Assembly (NCBI GenBank): GCA_943736015.1
Contig: OX031063.1
Coordinates: forward strand, 38,828,672 to 38,892,671
Length of the DNA: 64,000 nucleotides
DNA from: Tridacna crocea
Lineage: Eukaryota; Mollusca; Bivalvia; Cardiida; Cardiidae
Direction of reading: 5' to 3'
The notes below the pieces were generated by a model that saw only the letters and a program-made list of their open reading frames with translations, searched no databases and was not told the origin of the DNA. Shown one piece after another: positions 36,301-44,900 of the stretch. The position numbers and the translations under genes were made by a program. Every line of letters begins with the position of its first letter. Position 1 is the first letter of the stretch.

Positions 36301-36588
36301 GTTTTAAGGGGACGTTTTAACCAATTTGGAATGGAATAGGGGACGTTTTAACCAAAAGTGGGACGTTTTGACTGTGGGACGTTTTGACTGTGGGACGTTT
36401 TGACAGGATACCCATAAAAACATGTACGCATTCACTTGCGAAGATTCAACCTACTCATAAAGTCCTTTGGCATAATGCAAACCATAGGCTCCTACAGCAA
36501 CAATCGCAATTGATTTCTTCCAATGATTCCGCAATCTTTTGAAAAAATTCCACCTTGTAGCGGGTCTCGTGTCTTCGACGGCCGCCAT
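18374..36588 (-). CDS. AGK: Acylglycerol kinase, mitochondrial (14 coding exons, complete)
   Basis: AGK is a lipid kinase of the diacylglycerol-kinase fold that also serves as a subunit of the TIM22 carrier translocase in the mitochondrial inner membrane. Coding exons, 5' to 3': 36455-36588, 33590-33629, 32037-32116, 30573-30648, 27051-27149, 26014-26046, 25242-25336, 24650-24719, 22954-23033, 21875-22089, 20802-20920, 20278-20345, 19197-19293, 18374-18496. They sum to 1329 nt (442 residues; human protein 422), all with GT/AG borders and matching phases. Conserved stretches include NHWKKSIAIVAVGAYGL near the N-terminus (membrane segment), VTVFLNPAA, LFEKNAAPILYLAG, TPIGIIPVGSQNKF, KYWYFGPLKHR and the C-terminal VEVKLL-like segment ITVTLLKDRLKLF. 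The start is the first ATG and aligns with the family. Oddity: the GGDGT signature reads GGNVS at residues 136-140. The gene call is confident; kinase activity is doubtful. Confidence 0.96.
18625..18840 (-). mobile_element. Hairpin MITE A, right hairpin half decayed
   Basis: In the last AGK intron; left TTAA kept. Confidence 0.75.
18934..19162 (+). mobile_element. Hairpin MITE A
   Basis: TTAA on both sides; ends 34 bp from AGK exon 13 (19197). Confidence 0.92.
19294..19923. other. AGK intron sequence without recognised repeat
   Basis: A weak MITE A-like remnant lies at 19360-19475; otherwise nothing supported. Confidence 0.4.
19924..20122. mobile_element. hAT-like MITE F4
   Basis: Hairpin TTAGAATTGCCTTGTCAAGACAATTCTAA; arms diverged by several substitutions. 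Confidence 0.72.
20971..21200 (-). mobile_element. Hairpin MITE A abutting family D
   Basis: Its right TTAA (21197-21200) is also the left TTAA of the next element. Confidence 0.92.
21197..21409 (-). mobile_element. Hairpin family D
   Basis: Reads TTAATCCTTATCCTGCTAAA to ...GTCTAAGGGTTAA; the centre GATCAGACTGCATGTTCTG is near perfect. Confidence 0.85.
21545..21830 (-). mobile_element. tRNA-derived SINE, decayed
   Basis: Shares GGTCCTGAGTTTCACCAGTA, ...GCCTTGCC and a B-box-like complement TTGAACTC with the SINE at 4540. On the host strand it lies in an AGK intron. Confidence 0.6.
22125..22351 (+). mobile_element. Hairpin MITE A
   Basis: TTAA-flanked; starts 35 bp upstream (genomic right) of the AGK exon 10 acceptor side. 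Its right TTAA is reused by the next fragment. Confidence 0.9.
22348..22949. mobile_element. Two MITE A long arms flanking another repeat
   Basis: The arms 22348-22470 (minus) and 22826-22949 (plus) face each other around the repeat at 22474-22822. Both are long arms, so this is not one simple split copy. Confidence 0.6.
22474..22822. repeat. Dispersed repeat with GGACGGACAGACA motif
   Basis: Contains TAGAGCTGTCACTGAATGTG, then GGACGGACAGAC runs and TGATTCCAGTATGCCCCC. This type is common in bivalve DNA; the class is unknown to me. Confidence 0.55.
23144..23372 (+). mobile_element. Hairpin MITE B
   Basis: Left TTAA kept, right end mutated to ATTGA; centre perfect. Confidence 0.9.
23401..23630. 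mobile_element. Foldback family F5
   Basis: GGTCAGCCTGGGCAGGCTGAC core; arms carry AAAGTTTCGGCC and GATACTTTTTTGCTGAT. Confidence 0.6.
23938..24166 (-). mobile_element. Hairpin MITE A, full length
   Basis: TTAA-flanked with an intact centre; left end reads CCCTTTCCCAAAT, like family C, so end types are mixed. Confidence 0.9.
24238..24414 (-). mobile_element. Hairpin MITE A, hairpin half deleted
   Basis: Left arm and AGGAGAAATGG remain. Confidence 0.65.
24945..25190. mobile_element. Foldback family F5
   Basis: CAGGTCAGCCTTCACAGTGC pairs with GCAGGCTGACCTG; arms carry ATCTGCGAAAAATATC and AAACTTTTCGC. Confidence 0.65.
25763..25991 (-). mobile_element. Hairpin MITE B, full length
   Basis: TTAA-flanked, centre perfect; ends 23 bp from AGK exon 6 (26014). 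Confidence 0.93.
26300..26440 (+). mobile_element. Hairpin MITE, decayed
   Basis: TTTGAAAACATTGTGAGAAAAC and a mutated right half. Confidence 0.5.
26650..26785. mobile_element. Foldback family F5
   Basis: CATGTCAGTCTGAGTGGACT with CCAGGCTGACATAGG. Confidence 0.58.
26782..27003 (-). mobile_element. Hairpin MITE A
   Basis: TTAA-flanked; ends 48 bp from AGK exon 5. Confidence 0.9.
27051..27149 (-). CDS. AGK: AGK exon 5, with altered kinase signature
   Basis: This 33-codon exon begins TEYEGQIKEYMKVFEQKYAD and ends AIIVAGGNVSVLE, joining LVTGMMRKDDK in exon 6. In human AGK the matching stretch is VAGGDGTLQE followed by VVTG, so alignment on both sides of the motif is unambiguous. GGDGT binds nucleotide and metal in the diacylglycerol-kinase family; here the Asp, Gly and Thr are Asn, Val and Ser. 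The splice acceptor (TTAG) and donor (GTAAGT) are normal and no other frame restores the motif. Confidence 0.93.
27168..27712. mobile_element. Cluster of three decayed MITE A copies
   Basis: Copies at about 27168-27372, 27395-27546 and 27546-27712 follow one another. Each has arm or hairpin losses. Confidence 0.65.
27745..27980. mobile_element. Foldback family F5
   Basis: AAGTCAGCCTGCGCAGTCCT with TGCAGGCTGACCTGG; one of the better copies. Confidence 0.68.
28549..29053 (+). mobile_element. ~500-bp retroposon with (ATTC)n tail, second copy
   Basis: It starts at the same base as the copy at 3069. TCAATAGATGTAA before it and TCAATCGATGTAA after it form a 12-13 bp duplication with one mismatch. 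The two copies look close in sequence, so the family was probably active fairly recently. Confidence 0.82.
29290..29790 (+). mobile_element. SINE-like repeat split by a MITE
   Basis: GTGGCTCAGTCGGTATTATA then GCTGGTTCCAATTCC gives a tRNA-like layout. It is broken at 29496 and resumes at 29736 with ATATTCACTGCG. Confidence 0.5.
29496..29735. mobile_element. 240-bp MITE, Mutator-like (9-bp duplication)
   Basis: Terminal inverted repeats begin CATCCTCGGATACCCCGGGG (22 bp). After an 18-bp insert on one side, CATCGACCCCTGGGAC repeats in both arms. ATATTCACT flanks at 29487-29495 and 29736-29744. Confidence 0.88.
30329..30538 (+). mobile_element. Hairpin MITE A, diverged
   Basis: TTAA-flanked; ends 35 bp from AGK exon 4. 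Its left TTAA overlaps the end of the foldback element's target duplication. Confidence 0.8.
30679..31284 (-). mobile_element. Three MITE A copies in a row
   Basis: Copies 30679-30831 (right hairpin half deleted), 30831-31060 and 31057-31284. The last two share TTAA at 31057. Confidence 0.75.
31548..32009 (+). mobile_element. MITE A cluster: decayed copy, good copy, solo arm
   Basis: 31548-31690 is decayed; 31686-31911 is near full length; 31908-32009 is an isolated long arm ending GGTAAAGGGATTA, 28 bp from AGK exon 3. Confidence 0.8.
32188..33318. mobile_element. 1.13-kb non-autonomous hAT element
   Basis: Termini TAGAGCTGTGACGAGTACTC and, inverted, TAGAGCTGGGACGGGTAG; CTTACATC is duplicated at 32180-32187 and 33319-33326 (8 bp, typical of hAT). 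Subterminal regions carry many GTACCCGGGTAC-type palindromes. No transposase ORF. Located in AGK intron 2. Confidence 0.9.
33777..34006 (+). mobile_element. Hairpin MITE A
   Basis: TTAA-flanked; in AGK intron 1. Confidence 0.9.
34145..36412. mobile_element. 2.27-kb foldback element with iterated GTCAAAACGTCCC ends
   Basis: The left arm (34145-34270) and right arm (about 36295-36412) are inverted, each with six GTCAAAACGTCCC or GTTAAAACGTCCC units. Outer ends read GGTTTACAGTCAAAAC and GGTATCCTGTCAAAAC. CATAAAAAC flanks at 34136-34144 and 36413-36421 region (9 bp, last bases 36413-36421). It lies in AGK intron 1, ending 34 bp from exon 1. The interior is non-coding and has decayed MITE A pieces at about 34800-35045 and 35640-35820. 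Confidence 0.85.
35919..36165. mobile_element. TTAA-flanked element related to family D, no hairpin
   Basis: Starts TTAACCCTTAGCCCACG and ends TTCAGCAGGATATGGGTTAA; the right end matches family D, but the centre lacks the palindrome. Confidence 0.6.
36455..36588 (-). CDS. AGK: AGK first coding exon
   Basis: The ATG at 36588 opens MAAVEDTRPATRWNFFKRLR, followed by NHWKKSIAIVAVGAYGLHYA. The basic stretch before a hydrophobic segment (about residues 26-40) matches the mitochondrial targeting and inner-membrane anchor region of the family. The exon ends within a codon at GTAGGT. No TATA-like box is obvious upstream on this strand. Confidence 0.93.
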
Positions 36589-37252
36589 ACTGTAGTTCCC
36601 ATTATCAAAGCACTGATAGTTTGGAAAGACTCGAGAGTGTGTCTACAGAATTTCAATCTCTAAAAGGGTCTATATGATCTAGATAATTTTACCTTGGATA
36701 TAAGTTTTTCGCTAAAAACTGATAAATACTTCTGGACAGATTTTCTGTTTAAAGAAGGAAGGGTTACAGTCAATAAAGATAAGCAGTAGGCCCTGTGCTA
36801 CACTACCGAGTAACTCAAAAATTTTCAATCTATATATATGTGCAACAATATACTTGACAATGCGTTTTGTCTGAAACACCATTAAAATTTAGGCCACAGT
36901 AACAGATGATCAACTTCTCGACCTTTTTTTTTTTTTTGGGGGGGGGGGTTACTTTTTTTCGTTGCCTTTACTATGAAAACCTCGGGTCTAAAGGAGCAAG
37001 GGAAGAAAACTCGTACATAGACCCTTACTCTGTGTCAGCCAAAGATTCTTCACTATTTCTCTCTTAAGTCGTAACGGAGAATTTTCATTCCCCACGAAAA
37101 AATTAGAATGCTCTGTTTTAAAATCTAAAATATACAGCTAGGAGTCTTCCATTAGGGTGGACAGCATAAAATGATAAACTACGTTGTCCGTTGGCTAGAG
37201 TCTGCAGGAACAAGGTTTTCTCTCCTGCCATCTCTATGATACATTATACAAA

Positions 37253-37452
37253 ACAAACTATCACATAATTATGGATCCATAAAATCAAATCTTTTTTGTC
37301 TAACGAACGGTTGAATCTTGAGGTAGAACTGCCCTAGGAAACGTGGAAAATTAGCAAAAAAGTTTCATCCCTTGTCAGCCTATGCTGCATGGCTGCGACA
37401 GCTGACCTGAGTCAAAACTTTTTCCGGTTGCATTAAACCTGTTTTTCACAGA
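37253..37452. mobile_element. Foldback family F5
   Basis: CTTGTCAGCCTATGCTGCAT with ACAGCTGACCTGAG; arms AAAAAAGTTTC and AAAACTTTTTCC. Confidence 0.6.
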
Positions 37453-37685
37453 GATGACTCATTCATATTTCATAGTTGTCATGTTTTTTTTTTTTTCATC
37501 TAATTTATTTACGGAAATCCCTGATTGTCCCTGTTCACGTGACGGGTCACAGTTGTTTTCTACTGATGGATTATATGGTACTGGATAGGGAAGATCCGAT
37601 TTCAAACGTGTACTCTCTGTACAGGGTGACCTTGATCTATCCAAGGTCGTGAAAACTCGGATTTGTGTGGTATAAGGTTAAGTCT

Positions 37686-37904
37686 TCAGCCCTTTACCAG
37701 ACAACATATTTTAATTCGTCTACATTGAAAGCACTTTCACACAACAAATTAAACATGATTTGAATTATGAGAATACCCCTGAAAGCATAGAAAACATTGG
37801 ATAAAAATGCTGATCACCAGAACTTTCTCCTTTTCCCACCATACTTTTAATAAGCCATCTCTGTAAAGGTCATTATAACTCGGGATCAAGTGGTAAATGG
37901 TTGA
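37686..37904 (-). mobile_element. Hairpin MITE A, decayed
   Basis: Long arm and most of the hairpin are visible; the TTAA ends are lost. Confidence 0.68.
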
Positions 37905-38131
37905 AAATATCACCTGCATATGTATACAAAACTGAATCGTACAGCGGGCTTCTCTCCCAGCGGGCCTTTGTTCCGGTGGGAGATTGTGGTCCTGTTGACT
38001 TTTGTCCTAGTGGGATACAGTGTCCAACTGGGCCTAAATCAACTCAGGCTCGTTCAACAAGACCCACTTCAGTCACAGCGAGAAAAAAAAAGAACCTTAG
38101 ATATTTACCAGAGATAAAGATCTCTTGGTTC

Positions 38132-38344
38132 TTAAACCCTAGGCTGCTAAACGCGACTCACGGGCCTCTTGCGGACTGTGTAGATCCAAGATCAGACTGC
38201 ACAGACCGTGCAGTCTGATCTTGGATCTACACAGTCCGATAAGGAGATTTCATTCCTTAAAAAATAACTTTGAAACATCAGTAGTTAGGTTTTTACTATC
38301 GAAATAAAAAATTCATTTTAGTTATTTAGCAGGATAAGCGTTAA
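38132..38344 (+). mobile_element. Hairpin family D, best copy
   Basis: TTAA on both sides. GATCCAAGATCAGACTGCAC and its reverse complement form a perfect 30-bp-class hairpin, with TGTAGATCC/GGATCTACA extending it. Ends GCTGCTAAA and TTTAGCAGG are inverted. Confidence 0.88.
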
Positions 38345-38888
38345 CGTAATAAATCTATATATCGGAATATAAAATGCAAAGAAAAGTTGTTCCTTTTCCA
38401 AAGGTCGCATATATTATTCCCCAGATTGACTGCCAATCGATGGTACAAATATTTGGAGGTTTACCGTCCGGAAAACATATTTCTAACTGACGACTCTAAG
38501 AGCATCACCGTAAGACATGAATATTCGACATACAAATAACTGTCTTAATATGCTTGATCTGCAAGTGCATGTCGTAAAAACACTGTGGCAAAAGATGAAA
38601 ACTGCAATTAATCCCAATTTTCACAGCTCTTGTCAAAAGTGGTCTGTGTGTGACATGCATAGTTTTCTGTAAGAAGTTAGTGAATTCTGTTATGTTAAAT
38701 TCTATCCCCCCCACTTCCGAAAAAAAGAATTCATATAGCTTATCCCTACGTGAGGTCTACTTGAGATTATCTGATCAATAGCGGCAACTTGTACAGTCTA
38801 CACGAGTACACAGTTGAACTTTGCCCCGAATTATGACCTGTGGATATACACAGGGGAGGAAAGTAGAACAGCCTTATTATGGTTTTTA

Positions 38889-38924
38889 ATGGCGGACCAC
38901 TTGTCAAAATCTATGCACTTATAG
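38889..38924 (+). promoter_or_regulatory. Short upstream ORF before the FCHSD start
   Basis: An 11-codon ORF (MADHLSKSMHL) opens and closes before the FCHSD ATG at 38938, out of frame with it and 13 bp from it. If the transcript starts upstream of 38889, this uORF could lower translation of the main frame. The transcription start is not known. Confidence 0.4.
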
Positions 38925-38937
38925 GATTTTGTTAATT

Positions 38938-41900
38938 ATGCCACAACCACCGCCCCGGAAGGTAATTACGATAGGCCGATCTACTTATGATGATTTATTT
39001 ATGTCATGATCGCGTATAGTATCTCATATCTGTCATGTCATCTCTTTAATTGCAGTTAAAGCCGAATGCCGTGTTGAAAAACCTGCACAATGATCATGTA
39101 TCGAAACTGCAGGCAAAACATCAACAGGAATGTGATCTTTTGGAAGACATAAGGTTGGTTTTAGTTTTACTGTTTTTTTTTTCCTTAAAGTTCATTGTCT
39201 CGGTTAACGACTGGTAGAGATGATTAAAATACGATAATATCACGGGGATGGGGCGGGGATATGTACATACATGCACATGTTGCTATTCGGTGTCCATGGA
39301 TGTGAGGTAGAACGTCGGCCTCATAACCTAAAGGTCCTGAGTTCGATACCCGGGAGCGGGTGTTAACTTTGGGATTTTTCATTGGCCCACACATTCGGCG
39401 CAAGTACTGGTGTAGTTCCCAGGAAGCAGAATCGAGAGAGATTAGTATAAGTTGTAAGAACTTAATTGTTTCTCAATCAATGTAAAATAAACATGTTTAA
39501 ACTAAACTAAAAACCCAATGTTGTGGGTACTCATTCGAATTGTCTCAATGAGACAATTCTAATGAGTACCCACAACATAGGGTTTGGTGAGAAATAATAA
39601 ATATGTTGAATTGTGAAATCCAAATCACTATCTCCATCTGGAGCTCTGTGACTGATTGGAGGATATTTTACTTTGCAAAAGGTCTAATGTATGTAATTTA
39701 AATTTTAACAAATAAAAAAAATGTTGATTTGTCTATTTTGAATGCAGATGAAAATTTAATTGTGACTCAAATAACAGAATTTGCCTTTCAAAGGGTAGAA
39801 AACATTTTGGTAAAAGGAGAAAATGCTGGTTACCAGCATTTTCTCCTTTTCCCACAATGTTTTCAAAAGGCTTTTTTCTTAGGGTCGTTAAAAGTCAGGG
39901 TTATGAGGCAAAGAGTTATTTCTGTACCAAACAACAACTACCAAGCCTTGTCTTAAAAGTACCTGTATTTACAGAAGACAAATTACATTAAGTGTGGCCT
40001 AGATGTTGTTATTTGTCAAGGAAAGGGTAGGTAGCATTGTGGGAAAAAGGAGAAAATGCTGGTAACTCACATTTTATCCTTTTCCCACCTCAATTATAAG
40101 GCCTTTTTTATTGGGGTACTTAAAACCAATGATTAATTGTTAAGTAAAGGGTTAGCAGCCTGTTCTAGGTATGTACATGTGTAATAAGGTGGACTCATTT
40201 AGAACCTCAAGAAGAGAAACAGGAGAGATAGAGGAGAAAAATTGCAATGCAACTTCAACAATTCCTTTTTTATTGACATTTTTCTCTCACTCCCCAAAGA
40301 AAAAGTTGAAAGAAACAAAACTCATATTAATGTGGATGGATTCAGGTTTCAGATGCTTTGTTTACACATTTTAAAAAGGTATAAATTTCACAAATTTTTT
40401 GCAATATCATGGTGGCAATCCTTGTTATGTACAGGCTGACATTTTTACTCCCTTGCATCAAAAAAGGTTGAAGTTAACAAATCAAAGAATTAAAATCTTG
40501 AGGGATGCAAATTTCATTTACTTTCCTTGGTTTGTGTCTTAACCCTTTCCCAAACGACAAGTTTTGGACTCTTCCAAACCAAAATAGTTTGCAGACAACA
40601 CTTTTAGATTTGGAGAAAATGGCAGAAAGTTCTCAAAAAGGGTAGAAAACACTGCGGGAAAAGGAGAAATTGCTCGTTACGAGCAATTTCTCCTTTTCCC
40701 ACAGTGTTTTCAAAAGACTCTTACTGCAGACACGTAAAAACCAGGGCTTGTTTGGGAAAGGGTTAACTCTTTACCAAACAACAAATTTTTGGACTGGACC
40801 AAATTCAAAGCATCTGCAGACAACAAATAAAATCTTGGTAATACGATGAATTCAGACTTTAATAGGTTAGAAAATATTGTGGAAAAGGGAGAAAATGCTG
40901 GTTACCAGCATTTTCTCCTTTTCCCACAATGTTTTCCATGTGATTCTTTCTCAGAGTGGTTAAAAGTTGGGATTGTGTGGTAAAGTAAAAGAGTTAATTG
41001 GTTTTCTATGGTATCTCTGGCTTCAGCTATACAGTGCACCTGTTCATGTGTTCTCTTTGTGAGGGATTTTATCTTGTGGCAATGACAATCAATCCTCAAT
41101 ATCTATTCCAGTTGATATGCGTGAATTATAACTCATAACCTTGTAGCAGCTGATTAACCCTTTATCACACAATGATGACTTGTGACAACCCTAAGAAAGA
41201 AGCCTTTTGAAAACATTGTGGAAAAAGGAGAAAATGCTGGCATTTTCTCCCTTTCCCACAATGTTTTCTACCCTATCAATAAACAATTGCATTATTTGAG
41301 CCACATTGAAACCATGGTCTGCAAATGCTTTCAATTTGGACAGGGCTAAAATTTTGTCGTCTGGTAAAGAGATAAAATCTCCAGTTTGCATACTTCCTGT
41401 ATGAGGATTGGTAATAATCATGTCAACAGGATTCATACTCCTTTACACTGATGATCATTGTTTTAGCGATAATTATTGGGGAAAGTAGCAAGTAATTTAG
41501 GAAGAGTAATTTGCATAGTCTTGGAAAAAAAAGACCTCCATGCAACTGTGATAATTGAATGTGCCAATGCAATTTAACTGAAACTATGTTGACAACGGTG
41601 TTAAACACCATACCTAAAAGTATACTCCCCTCTGTAACTAGCAACATTTGTAAATAAATTGACTATTTGAGGTACATAATGTACAGTATAACTGGTACAA
41701 TATTAATGTCTTATTTTCAACTTTCAGGACTTTTTCGAGGCAGCGATCGATCATTGAGAAGGAATATGCTCAGGTGAGGTGTGCTATGAACTCAAAGCTC
41801 TGATGCTCCTACTGTGCACAGCTTCATGTATAACTTAACCCTTTACCAGAGCTCTAGATAGACGAAGTGATTTTGATTTCATAATTGAAAATATTTATAA

Positions 41901-44900
41901 TTCTCTACTTAACCCTTTCCCAAACGACAAACTTTTGGACTATACTAAATTGAAAGCGTTTGCAGACGACAATTCAACCCTTGCTGAAAAGATTATTTCT
42001 GTCTATGATAGGGTAGAAAACATTGTGGGAAAAGGAGAAAATGCTGGTAACCAGCATTTTCTCCTTTTCCCAGAATGTTTTCAAAGGGCTACTGTTCCAG
42101 ACCCGTAAAATCCAGGGATTGTTTTGGTAAGGGTTAAGCCTATGTTAAACTTATGGGTATTATGAATACCCACAACATAGGGTTTGGAAGAGAAAGAACC
42201 AATTTAGAATGCAATCACTCCCTCTTATATGGAGCTATGCCATTACCATACAGAAAAAAAATTAAAACCTGCCCATATTGAAAATATATGTAGTTAACCC
42301 TTTACCCCAAAAGGCATTTCTATGGTATCTCTAATTGACCCTAAATAACAACAAGGATGAAGCTGTTTCTTATGTGTATATGACACCTTTTGATAGCATA
42401 GAAAATAATTGTGGCATGAGGTGAAATTGCTTGTCACGAGCAATTTCACCTTTTGCCACAATGTTTTCCAAAGGCTCCTATATAAGCAATGCTTAGAAAT
42501 GAGTATCTATGGAGTAAAGGGTTAAAGACAATAAGATGAGTGTGGCAAGGAGTAGGAATTTTATTGGCTGAGCCAAAGGTAAATTGGTTAAAATTCGGAG
42601 CTGAGCTGAAGATGCTTTCCCAATCTAAGCCACAAACCATCTGTTCTATTCATTCTGTTTCTGATTTATAATCCAACACAGACTTAATTGAAAACAAAAA
42701 ATGCTCAAAATGATGTATATGACTTTTTTTGCATTACACAATTTTAACAGTGGTAAACACTATTTTCTCCTTTTCCCACAATACATGTATTTTATACTGT
42801 TTCAAACAAACAAAACATTATTTAAGCCTCAATAAATTGTTGTCTGCAAATGCTTGCACAGAGGCAAGTCTAAAATATTACTATATGGAAAGATTCAAAG
42901 CACTGATTGTAACATAAATATTTTTTTTTATTGTTAAATCTTTACCAAAGGACATTATTTTAGACTAGTCCAAATTTGAAGCATTTACAGACCACAAAAT
43001 CAATGTGACTCAGAAATTGAAATTTGTTTTAGAAAGGGTGGAAAACATTGTGCGAAAAGAAGAAAATGCTGGTTACTAGCATTTGCTCTTTTTTCCACTA
43101 TGTTTTCAAAATGCTTCTTTCTCAGAGTCGTGAAAACCTGTTTGGTAAGAGTTAAGATTTTTTTTTTTTACCTTTGTATGATTGATTGTTTTACAGGCAT
43201 TGTTAAAGTTGACAGGCCAGTTACTGAAGAGAGATTTTCAGGCCATGCCAGATTTTGCCTCAGATGATGGCAAGGAACACAGGTATGATGTGGCTGTCAG
43301 ATTATTTTCTTGTTAACCCTTGAAAAACATGTTTTGGCTGAGGATTTTGAAAACACCCAAGTGTAATTATGATAATCAATTTATTTAAAGTTTCTGACAT
43401 GCATATTGTGAAAATATTGCAGGAAAAGCAGAAATTATTTATTAGAATCAGTTTTTATCTTAGACATTCTCAAGGAAATGAGGTATTGCATAGCACTGTA
43501 GTTGTCATTTACTTTGTCTTGCAAAAGTGTGACACTTTTTGATAGCTGTGTCATTACTGAAGACATTGTTTTTTATCAAACTTGGACTAGTTAAAATTAT
43601 CGAAAGGGGAACCCCATTACAACACAGGCAAGTAACCATCAAAATTTTTTTTGACAATTTCAGCTTAGAATTTTAGCTGAAATCGGGCATCTGCAGCCAG
43701 TTGTAGGCAACAGAATACGGCACTTTTTTTTTTTTTTTTTTTTTATTGCAGCCATTTTCAGAATTTGGGTGCCTCAAAATGAATAATTAAAGTGAAAAAA
43801 ATTATACATGTATGTACTAATTTACAAATTTTTAAATGAGAACATGTACAAACATAATTATGCCATTTAACTCTACCACACGAGAAAATTGTAGACTGGT
43901 CCAAATTGAAAGCATTTGCAGACAACAAAATAAAGGTGACTAAAAAAGAAGAAATGTGTTCTCGGAAGGGTAGAAAACACTGTGGGAAAAGGAGAAAATG
44001 CTGGTTTCCAGCATTTTCTCCTTTTCCCATAGTGTTTTCAAAAGGCTTCTTTCTTAGGGGCGTCAAAAGTAGGGATTGTGTGGTAATTGGTTAAGGAGAC
44101 AATAATGGAAACATTGTGGAAAGAAATCACCTTTTCTAACTAGTTTTGTGAATACTAGCAAGCATGTTTAAATGTCCCCAGTTGTTGCCCCACTTTATTT
44201 CTACTCTTTATTTACTGGAGACCTTGGTCTAATTATGGTGGCACAGTTTTAACTACTCATTACCATACAGGCTATTTTAAAGACGTATCTTTACTCATTT
44301 TCAGCCAGTTTTTTAACCAATTTTATCTTTATTTTATGAAATTATAATCATAATGTAGCCCCTGGCAGTTACAATGTTGGACGGAATACAGCAGATAGAA
44401 AATGCATTTTATTCTATAGCGGCTAGGCATCATTGAAAATGGTGAAGCCATGTTTGATTTGTCATCTACAAATGCTCCAGATTGGGATAAACCGACGATT
44501 TTGTCATCTGGTAAAGGGTTGAAAAACCTGCATTGTATGGTAATAAGTAAACCAATTACACTTCTCCTCAACCTTAAATCCTTTTTTTGTTTCACTTTTG
44601 TTAGCTATGGAAAAGGGAGGTAATTTGAAATGGTTGATTTAGTGGTTATAGAATGTTTTAGTTCTTACCAAAAGATAGTTCTTATTGTGATGGAAAGTGA
44701 GAATAAGTTGTTGAATCAACAAAAAAGTTTTGCCTTTGTAAGTTTTTTGTAAGGTCGACCTTTGTGTCTATTATGCATTTTCAATACAACAAAGAATAGA
44801 ATGTTACATATCGTACAGGTACATGTATTATTAAAGGAAGTAAAATAGTATGTTTGGGAGTGTATTATATAACTTACATGACTTTTTCTAAAAGTTTTTA

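Larger units (their letters stand above)
36589..38937. promoter_or_regulatory. Shared intergenic region between divergent AGK and FCHSD
   Basis: The two start codons face away from each other, so both promoters should lie in or near this 2.35 kb. I see no TATA box or clear initiator. It holds a poly-T/poly-G junction at about 36925-36950, a decayed foldback repeat at 37253-37452, a decayed family A MITE at 37686-37904 and a good family D hairpin at 38132-38344. About 600 bp before the FCHSD ATG and 660 bp upstream of the AGK ATG have no recognised repeat and are the best promoter candidates. Confidence 0.5.

Noticed and set aside
28106-36412. CRISPR-like spaced repeats in the GTCAAAA arrays
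   Set aside because: The organism is a eukaryote; repeats are short, uneven and occur as inverted arms at transposon ends.
37901-38218. A 105-codon ORF upstream of FCHSD
   Set aside because: It overlaps the family D hairpin, has no similarity I recognise and does not join the FCHSD first exon in frame.
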